NCBI RefSeq assembly: GCF_014200175.1
Contig: NZ_JACHBD010000005.1
Location: 372,001 to 436,000, forward strand
Length of the DNA stretch: 64,000 nucleotides
Reading direction: 5' to 3'
Origin: Rhizobium lentis
Lineage (GTDB): Bacteria; Pseudomonadota; Alphaproteobacteria; Rhizobiales; Rhizobiaceae
Part shown: piece after piece, positions 1 through 7,811 of the stretch
Numbering within the stretch: the stretch's first letter is position 1
Layout of the letters: the number at the start of each line of letters is the position of its first letter
Program-made: the position numbers and the translations under genes
The notes under the pieces: model-generated
What the model was told of the DNA's origin: nothing
What the model saw: the letters and a program-made list of their open reading frames with translations, nothing else
The model's database searches: none

Positions 1-575
1 TTGCCGATCCAGATGAGGTCTCCTGACTTCTCGACATTCGGCAACGGCCGAAACAGCGAATCGTCCGCTGCCTCATGCCAAGTGAAGACGGACTTTCCCC
101 AGCCTGCCCGACGATAGCGCTCACGCAAGGTCTGCCCAAAGGCCAGCACACCATCGTAGTCGTCCAGCATGAGCGACGCGATATCCCCTTCCGCCGAGAC
201 GGCCCGGTGATGCGTATCGTGGAAGAGCAGGGTGAAGGCAGCGCCTTTGCGCCGGATGCGCCCGAGGCTCTCGACCAATCGCGGCTCCGTCCACTCGTGC
301 ACAATGACGACATCGGCATCGGTAAGTGCTGCCTCGTGGTCGAAAGCCTCGTCGTAGATCTCCGAGCGATGCTGCGGAAAGGCCTGATGAAAGCGCTCGA
401 CGGCAGCCGGCCCCTGATCGCTGATGAGATTGGTGCGGCTCCAGGCGCCTTCCGGCTCCAATGCCAGCGTTTCGTGACCTCGCCGCTGGAGATCCCGCAT
501 GACGCCGCGAAGGAAATGTGCATTGCCATGGTTCCAGTCGGAAATCAGCGAATGGGTATAAAAGACGAACTTCAT
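1..575 (-). CDS. CgeB-like glycosyltransferase, N-terminal part (cut by window edge)
   Basis: About 191 codons are visible before the gene leaves the window. The protein starts MKFVFYTHSLISDWNHGNAH and continues with a GT-B-like N-terminal domain (FLRGVMRDLQRRGHETLALEP, then VVIVHEW and LLFHDTHHRAVS), as in CgeB/spore-maturation-type glycosyltransferases. It probably transfers a sugar onto a small or lipid-linked acceptor in the cytoplasm. The start lies 2 bp after the stop of the GT4 gene, so it is the last visible member of the minus-strand glycan operon that begins at 4829. The donor-binding C-terminal half is outside the window, so neither donor nor acceptor can be inferred. Confidence 0.72.
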   Translation of the reverse strand, partial: MKFVFYTHSLISDWNHGNAHFLRGVMRDLQRRGHETLALEPEGAWSRTNLISDQGPAAVERFHQAFPQHRSEIYDEAFDHEAALTDADVVIVHEWTEPRLVESLGRIRRKGAAFTLLFHDTHHRAVSAEGDIASLMLDDYDGVLAFGQTLRERYRRAGWGKSVFTWHEAADDSLFRPLPNVEKSGDLIWIG

Positions 576-577
576 GA

Positions 578-1690
578 TCACTCCGCTGCTGTTGAAAAGG
601 GCCGGCCAAACATGCCTGAGTAAATTCTGCACATCGCCTCCGCTTGAGCGTCGAGACCGAAGCGCTCGGATCGCACGCGCGCTTTCAGTCCAAGCGTAGC
701 GCGCCGTTGCGGATCATCGGCAAGAGTGTTGAACGCATCGGCGAAAGCCTCAGGATCACGCGGATCGGCAAACAGCGCGGCGTCCCCCCAGTTCTCGCGA
801 TAGGTCGGTATATCCGCAAGGACCAATGCCGCGCCCGCCCTCGCCCCCTCGAGAGCTGCAAGGCCGAACGGCTCGTAGATCGAAGGCGAAGCCACAATGG
901 CGGCCTGCCGCATTGCGGCTGCCATCTGGGAGTAGGGAAGCTCACCGCGATGGTCTGCATGGCGAAACTGCATCGATTGTCCGCTGGGCCCTTTGCTTGC
1001 CCCGGCCACCACCACCGGCCAGCGCGTCATTCCTGCCGCAGCATCCAGGACGGCGCCATTTTTCCCGTCATCCCACCACCGCCCGGCGGCCAGAACGAAA
1101 CTTCGCTTCGGCTCATCGGACGATTGAAGAGCGCTCGCATTGTGAACGACATGGAGATCCGCAATCGGCCCGTAGACCGCTTGCATTGCCTCGGCATGGC
1201 TGCGACTCGGCGCTATCACTTTATCCGCGCGCGCAAAGCCGGCCTGGTTGAGCCGATATTGCCACTGCCAGTCCTGCGGCACGTGGCTGCGGCGAACGGC
1301 CGCGAACCAGGTGACGACGCAGGAATGGCAAGCCACCGTAACCGGCAGATCCGTTTCCATATAAGCCGCTTGCGACGGCAGATTGACATGCAGAAGGTCG
1401 GCCTCTTCGCAGCGAGCAAGATCAGCAATCAGGCGTGGGACGTCAGCAACTGCCCTTTCGTCCTCCACCATCCAGTCGAGTGGCGCGTCCAGCCAGACGA
1501 GTTTGCCGATCCGATTTGCCTCCGCCGCCTTATCCTTGCCGGGGCCGGGACCAAGCCCTGCGAAGACCATCTCAACCTGCTTCGGCCTGAGCGCCGTGGC
1601 GAGATCCATAGCATAGCGCCAGACGCCGCCCACGGCATCGACCGTCATCACCACGCGGCGATGTCCCTTGCGTCGTTCCCGTCGGATCAT
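578..1690 (-). CDS. GT4-family glycosyltransferase
   Basis: A cytoplasmic GT-B glycosyltransferase of 370 aa that probably transfers a nucleotide-activated sugar with retention. The N-terminal domain starts at VVMTVDAVGGVW (residues 13-24). The C-terminal domain carries the E-x7-E donor-binding signature (E273 to E281, YEPFGLAALE), typical of GT4. I chose the ATG at 1690 because it overlaps the stop of the upstream fusion gene as ATGA. An in-frame start at 1753 would lie well inside that gene. The neighbours are two epimerases upstream and a CgeB-like transferase downstream, so a role in the same glycan pathway is likely. Substrate unknown. Confidence 0.85.
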   Translation of the reverse strand: MIRRERRKGHRRVVMTVDAVGGVWRYAMDLATALRPKQVEMVFAGLGPGPGKDKAAEANRIGKLVWLDAPLDWMVEDERAVADVPRLIADLARCEEADLLHVNLPSQAAYMETDLPVTVACHSCVVTWFAAVRRSHVPQDWQWQYRLNQAGFARADKVIAPSRSHAEAMQAVYGPIADLHVVHNASALQSSDEPKRSFVLAAGRWWDDGKNGAVLDAAAGMTRWPVVVAGASKGPSGQSMQFRHADHRGELPYSQMAAAMRQAAIVASPSIYEPFGLAALEGARAGAALVLADIPTYRENWGDAALFADPRDPEAFADAFNTLADDPQRRATLGLKARVRSERFGLDAQAEAMCRIYSGMFGRPFSTAAE

Positions 1691-3729
1691 GCCGACACCT
1701 TCCGCTTTTCCCTGCGGATCTGCCGACCGCCTAAACGATTGGCAATCAGCCATTCAGCGAGATGCCGCAGGCCGTCTCTCCATCCAATACGGGCCTGCCA
1801 GCCGGTTTCGCGTTCCAGCTTTTGAGTATTGGACACGAAATAGAACTGGTCGCCGGCGCGCCACGGGCCGAAGCTCCTTGCGACGGGATGTTCCGTCAGC
1901 TCTCCGATCGCGCGCAGCACCCCCAGCACGCTGACGGCGTTGCGCGGCCCCCCGCCGAGATTGAAGGCATTACCGCTGACGCGATCAATATTCGCAAGCA
2001 ACGATCGATAGGCGGCGACGGCATCGTCTACATGGAGGATATCGCGCACCTGCTTGCCGTCGCCATAGATGGAAACGGCTTCTCCGCCGAGAGCCCGGAT
2101 CAGGAAATGCGCCACCCAGCCTTGGTCCTCGGTGCCGAATTGGCGTGGCCCATAGATGCAGCTCATGCGCAGGACCGCGGAGGGTATTCCGAATGACTTG
2201 GCGTAGTCGAGAATATATTGGTCGGCAACGCCTTTCGAGCAGCCGTAGGGAGTGCAGAAATCGAGGGGCCGGTCCTCGCCGATACCCTGCGCCCTGATGA
2301 TCTCGCTTTCGGGAAGGTAACGATCGTCGAGTTCGATCATGCCGAGATCATCAAGAGCACCATAGACCTTGTTGGTGCTGGCGAAAATGACCGGCGCGCG
2401 CCTGCCCGCCTTGCGCACCGCTTCCAGGACATTGAGCGTGCCGCGAGCATTCGTTTCAAAATCCTCCAGCGGATCGACGAGGCTCGTGGTCACGGCCGTC
2501 TGGGCGGCATAGTGAAAGACAGCCTTGGCATCACGAAAGGCAGCTTCGATCCCCATCAGATCACGAACGTCCGCAAGAACCGGATGCACCCGCTCGCCAT
2601 GCCGTTCTATTAGCCACGAAAGGTTCTGATCGACTCCCGGTCGTGCCAGACTGTCCAGAATGACGACGTCCTCTCCGTCGTTCAGCAAGCTGTGCGCCAA
2701 GTTGCAGCCAACAAACCCGCTCCCACCGGTGACCACTATCGGCGCGGCACCGGAAGAGATTTGAGGGGTGGCCAGCGAAGCGACCGCTTCCAGCCTGTTA
2801 ACGCCTCCCTCCATCAGCAGGCGTGCAAGCAGCTTCGGCTTGTTGTCGTGGGTGACCGCGCCGAGATGATAATGCCGCGGGTCGAACCACAGGCCTTCCT
2901 GAACCGGAACATCCGGCGGAACGTCGCGCCAGGAATACCAGTACATGCGGTCGGCCGGGACAGTGAGCGCCTTGATGAAGCGTCGCGCCTGCTCGATCTC
3001 GTCGTTGCGCCATGTGGAATAACCGGCCTCGGTAATCCAGATCTCGGCATCGGCGTTATAGCGATCGATAATCCCGCGCATCTCCCCCAGATGCATGTCC
3101 CAACCGCCCCAGGTGGCCTCCTCGCTATCCCACGTCCCGGGAAAGCCGTGGAAGCCAACGGCATCGACGACACCGAGGACTCCGCGCGTGCCCATCAGGT
3201 TGAGCCAATAGGGATCGAAGGGGCACGGGCCGCCAAGCACCGGTTTGTAGCCTCGCTGCTTGGCCCAATAGGCGGCACCGCCGATCATCTCGCAGAAGAG
3301 CAGAAAATCGCTGTCCTGGCGCCAATCCCAGTCGAGAAGATTATTCGGCTCGTTCCACAGTTCGATATGACGAAAATAGCCGCCGTAACGAGTTAGGATA
3401 TGATCGACGAAGTCGGCGTAGGATTTGAGATTGACCGGCGCGCCGGAGGACTTGCCCGTCCGCGACAGTGATGGCGGCGTGTAGTGGATGCAGGGCAGAA
3501 GATCGATTTCGCTGCCGACGCGGGGGATCAGCCAATCGAACCACTCCTGGCCCCCCGGCGCGAGATATTCCGCCCAGGATAGATGTGTCCTGAGATAACT
3601 GGCGCCGCTCGCCAGAATATCCGGCAGCAGCGTCTCGGTCCGCTCATGTTCTCCCGGTCTGAACCATTCGACGAAGCCGAAGCGCCGAGTCTCACGCTGG
3701 CTGGATCCTCGAGAACCGGTCCTGTTCAT
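1687..3729 (-). CDS. Glycoside-hydrolase-like / NAD-dependent epimerase fusion protein
   Basis: A 680-aa two-domain protein. Residues 1-310 look like a clan GH-A TIM-barrel hydrolase (beta-xylosidase/GH39-like). They carry HIELWNEPNN with the expected acid/base Glu127 and WITEAGYS with the expected nucleophile Glu234. Residues 330-670 form an extended SDR epimerase/dehydratase with TGGSGFVG (334-341) for NAD binding and Y495-x3-K499 as catalytic pair. There is no signal peptide, so both halves should act in the cytoplasm. The ATG overlaps the preceding gene's stop by 4 bp, as does the next gene downstream. One polypeptide may both trim and epimerise a sugar, or the GH part may act as a sugar-binding scaffold. 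The domain calls are strong; the reaction is inference. Confidence 0.83.
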   Translation of the reverse strand: MNRTGSRGSSQRETRRFGFVEWFRPGEHERTETLLPDILASGASYLRTHLSWAEYLAPGGQEWFDWLIPRVGSEIDLLPCIHYTPPSLSRTGKSSGAPVNLKSYADFVDHILTRYGGYFRHIELWNEPNNLLDWDWRQDSDFLLFCEMIGGAAYWAKQRGYKPVLGGPCPFDPYWLNLMGTRGVLGVVDAVGFHGFPGTWDSEEATWGGWDMHLGEMRGIIDRYNADAEIWITEAGYSTWRNDEIEQARRFIKALTVPADRMYWYSWRDVPPDVPVQEGLWFDPRHYHLGAVTHDNKPKLLARLLMEGGVNRLEAVASLATPQISSGAAPIVVTGGSGFVGCNLAHSLLNDGEDVVILDSLARPGVDQNLSWLIERHGERVHPVLADVRDLMGIEAAFRDAKAVFHYAAQTAVTTSLVDPLEDFETNARGTLNVLEAVRKAGRRAPVIFASTNKVYGALDDLGMIELDDRYLPESEIIRAQGIGEDRPLDFCTPYGCSKGVADQYILDYAKSFGIPSAVLRMSCIYGPRQFGTEDQGWVAHFLIRALGGEAVSIYGDGKQVRDILHVDDAVAAYRSLLANIDRVSGNAFNLGGGPRNAVSVLGVLRAIGELTEHPVARSFGPWRAGDQFYFVSNTQKLERETGWQARIGWRDGLRHLAEWLIANRLGGRQIRREKRKVSA

Positions 3730-4829
3730 GAAACCAGCCCCCGTTCTTCCAGTTCCCGCTTCATCTCGGCGCCGCGGTCGATCGCCCCAGTCTGCCGGAC
3801 CCAGTCGACGAAAGGAGCGAGCGAATTTTCGAGATGGTATCTCGGCTCGAAGCCGAGGAGTTCACGCGCCTTGGATATATCGGCAAAGCAATTGCGAATG
3901 TCGCCAGAACGCGCTTTGTTCATGATATCGGGGGTGATCTCCGGAACGCCCATCGCGTCGGCAAGAAGCGTTGCGACGTCGGCGATCGAATAGACCTGGC
4001 CGCTGCCGATATTGATCACGTGGCCCGATGCCGCGGGCTTTTCCAGGGCCAGCCGGAAGGCCCTCGCCACGTCGCGCACATGGACGAAATCGCGACGCTG
4101 CTTGCCGTCCTCGAAGATCATCGGCGGCTGCCGGTTGGCCAGCCGCGAGCCGAAATTTGCGAGCACGCCGGTATAGGGATTGGAAAGGGCTTGGCCGGCG
4201 CCAAAAACATTGAAAAGGCGCAGGGCGACGGCATCCACACCATAGGCTTCGCCGAAGATCAGGACCTGTTTCTCTTGGACATATTTCGTCAGGGCGTAGA
4301 TCGAAGCCAGATCGACCGGCTTCTCCTCGTCGGTTGCGACGGGCGTCAATGGCTCGTCATCGGGTCCGAGCGGATCCCATTCACCACGCTTGATATGATG
4401 GTTTCGTCGCCTGACATATCCGAGCCGTCTGCCGTCTCCGGTCAGATAAAGCCCTTCTCCATAAACGCTCATGGAGGAAGCGACGACGATCTTTCTGACA
4501 GGCATGCCGATCATGGATTCGAGCAGCACTGCCGTTCCGAGGTCGTTGGAGCCGACATAACGGGCAATTTCGTACATTGATTGCCCAACGCCGACTTCGG
4601 CGGCAAGATGGATGACGCCGTCGACATTCGCCAGCGCAGCGCGCACTGCGTCCTTGTCCCTGACGTCGCCGCGAACGACCTCGGCACCCTCCGGCACGAC
4701 AACCTCGGCGTCGGCATGCACCTGGTCGATCAAGGCATCGAGGACGCGCACATCATAGCCGCTTTGCAGAAGTTCGTCAGCAACATGGCGGCCAATGAAG
4801 CCGCACCCACCTGTTATCAAGATCGTCAT
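3726..4829 (-). CDS. NAD-dependent sugar epimerase/dehydratase (extended SDR)
   Basis: First gene of the minus-strand glycan operon, 367 aa. It has the N-terminal Rossmann motif ITGGCGFIG (residues 5-13) and the catalytic Y178-x3-K182 (IYALTK). About 45 residues are inserted between the SSMSVYG strand (118-124) and the catalytic tyrosine, and the insert is rich in Arg and His. That layout resembles nucleotide-sugar 4-epimerases acting on dTDP-rhamnose or UDP-sugars. It should supply an activated sugar to the two glycosyltransferases downstream. The stop overlaps the next start (ATGA), which indicates translational coupling. The exact substrate cannot be read from sequence. Confidence 0.85.
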   Translation of the reverse strand: MTILITGGCGFIGRHVADELLQSGYDVRVLDALIDQVHADAEVVVPEGAEVVRGDVRDKDAVRAALANVDGVIHLAAEVGVGQSMYEIARYVGSNDLGTAVLLESMIGMPVRKIVVASSMSVYGEGLYLTGDGRRLGYVRRRNHHIKRGEWDPLGPDDEPLTPVATDEEKPVDLASIYALTKYVQEKQVLIFGEAYGVDAVALRLFNVFGAGQALSNPYTGVLANFGSRLANRQPPMIFEDGKQRRDFVHVRDVARAFRLALEKPAASGHVINIGSGQVYSIADVATLLADAMGVPEITPDIMNKARSGDIRNCFADISKARELLGFEPRYHLENSLAPFVDWVRQTGAIDRGAEMKRELEERGLVS

Positions 4830-5010
4830 TATAGGATCCGTCCGGTTGAAGAAATTGCTTCGGAGACAGCGGCCGAACCGAGCGTAGGTGGAAAAGTTCC
4901 TTCTTCAATGACATCTTTATTGACTTCATCATCTATGACTTCTTTGACATCTAGCGGGAACTCTTCGCAGGACCCACGGTTCTAGGGATGCCTTACCTGG
5001 AGGATCTTCC
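4830..5010. promoter_or_regulatory. Divergent promoter region of the glycan cluster
   Basis: 181 bp between the divergent epimerase and alcohol dehydrogenase genes. The right half is clearly AT-richer than its surroundings and holds four TGAC(A/T)TC elements starting at 4909, 4921, 4936 and 4945. They could bind a regulator of both arms or be a low-complexity drift product. No convincing -35/-10 pair was identified. Confidence 0.4.
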
Positions 5011-5997
5011 ATGGACACTGCGGCGAGCCGAAAGGCCGAACTCATGCGGACTGCGATCGTCACCGGCCCCGGACAGATCTCACTGGAGACCCGCCCCTTA
5101 CCGGAACCCGGTCCGGGCCAGGTCAGAGTAAGACTGGAAGGCTGCGGCGTCTGCGCTTCGAACCTCACGCCCTGGGCGGGACCGGAATGGATGACTTTTC
5201 CGACCGAGGCCGGCGGATTGGGCCATGAGGGCTGGGGCGTCATTGATGACGTCGGTAGCGGCGTAACAGCCCTTCAAAAGGGCGACCGGGTCGCGGCTCT
5301 GTCCTACCACGCCTACGCCACACACGACCTCGCGGATGCCGCCATGGTTGCCGTGCTGCCAAGAGAATTGGATGGTCAACCGTTTCCAGGCGAGCCGCTT
5401 GGATGCGCCATGAACATCCTCGCTCGCAGCGGTATCGAAAGCGGCAAGACCGTCGCCATCATCGGCATTGGTTTTATTGGCGCCCTCCTGACCCGGCTCG
5501 CCGCGGCAGCGGGAGCAAAGGTGATCGCCATCTCTCGGCGGTCCTATTCGCTCGAGGTCGCAAGGAGAATGGGCGCTGCCGAGGTCATCCCCATGGACGA
5601 TCACTGGCGCATCATCGAGGACGTCAGGAGGTTGACGGACGGAAATTTGTGCGACTGCGTCATCGAAGCCGTAGGCAAACAATGGCCGCTCGACCTGGCG
5701 GGCGAGCTTGCCAAGGAGCGGGGGCGGCTTGTGATCGCCGGCTATCACCAAGATGGACCTCGTCAGGTGAACATGCAGCTCTGGAACTGGCGCGGGTTGG
5801 ATGTCATCAATGCTCATGAGCGTGATCCCGCCATCTATATGAAGGGCATTCGCGAGGCGATAGAAGCGGTGCGCGAGGGTCGGATCGACCCTCAGCCGCT
5901 CTATACGCACATTTATCCCCTGGAACGGCTGGACGAAGCGCTGAACACCACGCGCGATCGCCCCGACGGTTTCCTGAAAGCCCTGGTGCAATATTGA
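5011..5997 (+). CDS. Zinc-dependent alcohol dehydrogenase family protein (MDR)
   Basis: A 328-aa medium-chain dehydrogenase. The catalytic zinc region is GCGVCASN (residues 44-51) followed by GHEGWG (71-76), and a Rossmann motif GIGFIG lies near residue 152. The four-cysteine structural-zinc loop of classical ADHs is missing, as in sorbitol-type and quinone-type relatives. It probably oxidises or reduces a sugar or polyol with NAD(P). An internal ATG at residue 12 is an alternative start. The stop overlaps the start of the next oxidoreductase by one base (TGATG), so the two are a coupled pair. They diverge from the epimerase/glycosyltransferase operon and probably serve the same pathway. Confidence 0.85.
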   Translation: MDTAASRKAELMRTAIVTGPGQISLETRPLPEPGPGQVRVRLEGCGVCASNLTPWAGPEWMTFPTEAGGLGHEGWGVIDDVGSGVTALQKGDRVAALSYHAYATHDLADAAMVAVLPRELDGQPFPGEPLGCAMNILARSGIESGKTVAIIGIGFIGALLTRLAAAAGAKVIAISRRSYSLEVARRMGAAEVIPMDDHWRIIEDVRRLTDGNLCDCVIEAVGKQWPLDLAGELAKERGRLVIAGYHQDGPRQVNMQLWNWRGLDVINAHERDPAIYMKGIREAIEAVREGRIDPQPLYTHIYPLERLDEALNTTRDRPDGFLKALVQY

Positions 5998-7040
5998 TGA
6001 ATGAGCTGGTTTCGGCGCAGACGGCGACCGCCCTCAAACAGGTGAAGCTCGGCTTTCTCGGCGTCGGATGGATCGGCCGACACCGGATGAAAGCGATGCT
6101 CGACAGCGGCTTCGCCGAGGCCGTCGCCATCGCCGACCCGTCGACGGACATGTTGCGGCAGGCCAGGACACTCGCTCCCGATGCGATGATTGCGACCGAT
6201 CTGGAGGAACTGCTCGATCAGCAGCTCGACGGCGTCGTCATTGCGACGCCGAGCGCCAGTCATACCGAGCAGGCCATCCGCGCGCTCGAGGCCGGTATTG
6301 CCGTCTTTTGCCAGAAGCCGCTCGGCCGAACGGCGTCGGAAGTGAAAGGCGTCGTGGATGCCTCCAAGACAGCGAACAGATTGCTTGGGGTCGACCTTTC
6401 CTACCGCCATACGCAGGGCATGCGGCAGATCCGTGAACTCATCCGCTCCGGTGCTCTTGGAATGGTATTCGCGGCGGACCTGACTTTCCATAACGCCTAT
6501 GGCCCCGACAAAGCTTGGTTCTACGACAGGACACTGTCCGGCGGCGGCTGCCTTATCGATCTAGGGGTTCATCTCATCGACCTCGCCTTATGGTGCCTCG
6601 ATTTCCCATCCGTCGCCACGGTTACGAGCGAGTTGCGAGCCGGCGGAAAAAGGCTTGAGGAAAGCGGCTCCGTCGAGGACTTTACCGCGGCGACGCTCAC
6701 GCTCTCCGACGATCGAGTGGTGCGTCTGACTTCGTCCTGGCGGCTTCAGGCCGGCTGCGACGCCGTGATCGGCGCCGATTTCTTCGGAACCGAAGGAGGC
6801 GCCTCATTCAGGAATGTCGACGGATCGTTCTATGACTTCACCGCCGCAAGGCTATCAGGCACGTCGCGCGAAATCCTGGCGGAGCCGCCGGAGGAATGGG
6901 GCGGACGAGCCGCCGTGGATTGGACGAGCAGACTTGCTCGAGGACAGCGCTACGACCCTGCCGCTGAAGAGTTCGTCGCGGTTGCTTCGGTGATCGATCG
7001 CATCTACCAAGCGGGCGGTTGCGATCTCAAGACCCCTTGA
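5997..7040 (+). CDS. Gfo/Idh/MocA family oxidoreductase
   Basis: A 347-aa NAD(P)-dependent sugar or inositol dehydrogenase-like protein. The N-terminal GFLGVGWIGRHRM gives the GxGxxG dinucleotide site. The usual C-EKP motif appears as CQKPL, keeping the lysine but replacing Glu by Gln. The C-terminal half has the DLGVHLIDLALW histidine-containing strand of the substrate domain. Translation is coupled to the preceding alcohol dehydrogenase. The pair could carry out oxidation and reduction steps on a sugar that the divergent glycosyltransferases use. The 3' end overlaps the convergent small gene at 7027 by 14 bp. Confidence 0.87.
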   Translation: MNELVSAQTATALKQVKLGFLGVGWIGRHRMKAMLDSGFAEAVAIADPSTDMLRQARTLAPDAMIATDLEELLDQQLDGVVIATPSASHTEQAIRALEAGIAVFCQKPLGRTASEVKGVVDASKTANRLLGVDLSYRHTQGMRQIRELIRSGALGMVFAADLTFHNAYGPDKAWFYDRTLSGGGCLIDLGVHLIDLALWCLDFPSVATVTSELRAGGKRLEESGSVEDFTAATLTLSDDRVVRLTSSWRLQAGCDAVIGADFFGTEGGASFRNVDGSFYDFTAARLSGTSREILAEPPEEWGGRAAVDWTSRLARGQRYDPAAEEFVAVASVIDRIYQAGGCDLKTP

Positions 7041-7197
7041 AGAGGCCGTAGAAGACAATCGTGGCATAGAGGATGAATGCCACGACGCCGACCGCGCCGA
7101 CTAGGATGAGGGCAATTCGGCCCGCATTGAGCCTGGTGCGTTTGCCCGCCGAAGAGGATGATGGTCGCTGAACAGGATCTTTATCCCTCTCGCTCAT
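7027..7197 (-). CDS. Small single-span membrane protein
   Basis: A 56-aa protein with a charged, Ser-rich N-terminus (MSERDKDPVQRPSSSSAGKR) followed by one hydrophobic segment of about 20 residues near the C-terminus (IALILVGAVGVVAFILYATI). The ATG at 7197 overlaps the stop of the upstream small membrane protein as ATGA, which makes it the better start than the in-frame codon at 7326. It is the third gene of a stress-promoter operon with the genes at 7194 and 7388. No family recognised; an envelope role under stress is a guess. Confidence 0.6.
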   Translation of the reverse strand: MSERDKDPVQRPSSSSAGKRTRLNAGRIALILVGAVGVVAFILYATIVFYGLFKGS

Positions 7198-7391
7198 CGT
7201 GCCTGCTCCGTCGCCGGCACGGGTGATTTCCCATGGGGTTCGCGCGGATGTGTTGTCAGCATGAAAGCCAGAGCGGCCAGACAAGCGACAAGAAAAATGC
7301 TGATGACGAATATCATCATTCGCCATGACGGCTTTGCATCATCGTAGCCCGGGCCCGAGGGGGAAGGGCCGACTTTTCTCACCTCGGTCAA
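7194..7391 (-). CDS. Small single-span membrane protein (TTG start)
   Basis: 65 aa with a central transmembrane segment (MMIFVISIFLVACLAALAFM). It begins with TTG at 7391, preceded by AAAGGAG about nine bases upstream, and the TTGA overlaps the stop of the preceding gene. The downstream small membrane gene is coupled by ATGA. All three form one operon behind the EcfG-type promoter at 7669-7693. No function is known; the context says stress-induced envelope protein. Confidence 0.6.
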   Translation of the reverse strand: MTEVRKVGPSPSGPGYDDAKPSWRMMIFVISIFLVACLAALAFMLTTHPREPHGKSPVPATEQAR

Positions 7392-7609
7392 GGCGCGCTC
7401 CTTTGTGGAAGATCGATCTGCTCATCGAGCTCGTCCTTGAGATCGTCGAGCCGATCGCGCAGCAGCGAAGCGTTCGTGCGTTTGATGTCCTCATCCGTCA
7501 GCTCGACCATGCGGCCACTGTCGTCGGGAATACCTGGGCCGCTTCCGGAGACGGTTTCGTTTCTCGGCCTGTCGTTCGCGCCCGTCGATATCTTCGCTCG
7601 TCTGTCCAT
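7388..7609 (-). CDS. Small acidic conserved rhizobial protein
   Basis: 73 aa, hydrophilic. The C-terminal half is likely helical and very acidic (VELTDEDIKRTNASLL then RDRLDDLKDELDEQIDLP). The ATG at 7609 follows GGAGGA by five bases, which is better than the TTG at 7621. It is the first gene of a three-gene minus operon behind a GGAAC-N17-GTT promoter. No family assigned. It resembles the small, charged, stress-induced proteins common in Rhizobiales. Confidence 0.62.
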   Translation of the reverse strand: MDRRAKISTGANDRPRNETVSGSGPGIPDDSGRMVELTDEDIKRTNASLLRDRLDDLKDELDEQIDLPQRSAP

Positions 7610-7668
7610 GACATCCTCCAATCAGCACCTGGGGCGTTTCCGCAGACGCGACATGCGTCCAAGGGTCA

Positions 7669-7693
7669 AACAACGCGGAGATGGCGAAGTTCC
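7669..7693 (-). promoter_or_regulatory. EcfG/RpoE2-type stress promoter for the 7609 operon
   Basis: On the minus strand GGAAC (GTTCC at 7689-7693 on plus) is followed by exactly 17 bases and GTT (AAC at 7669-7671). The -10 lies about 60 bp upstream of the ATG at 7609. This matches the GGAAC-N18/19-TT consensus of rhizobial general-stress sigma factors. Confidence 0.72.
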
Positions 7694-7758
7694 TGACTGA
7701 TCCGGTCCGCTCGCCGAACAGCTCCCACGTCGGGAGCCACCGCCTTCAGCGACCATTT

Positions 7759-7783
7759 GGAACATTGAACGACTCCATGTGTT
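7759..7783 (+). promoter_or_regulatory. EcfG/RpoE2-type stress promoter for the nucleotidyltransferase operon
   Basis: GGAAC at 7759-7763, a 17-base spacer, then GTT at 7781-7783, 28 bp before the ATG at 7812. It is arranged back to back with the promoter of the minus operon, so the 7610-7811 gap is a divergent stress-promoter region. Confidence 0.78.
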
Positions 7784-7811
7784 GCTTTGCGTAGCAACGC
7801 AGGAATCGACG

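Noticed and set aside
75..623. Plus-strand open frames across 0.1-4.8 kb
   Set aside because: They lie opposite well-supported minus-strand enzymes, follow the GC-rich codon pattern, and have no conserved motifs.
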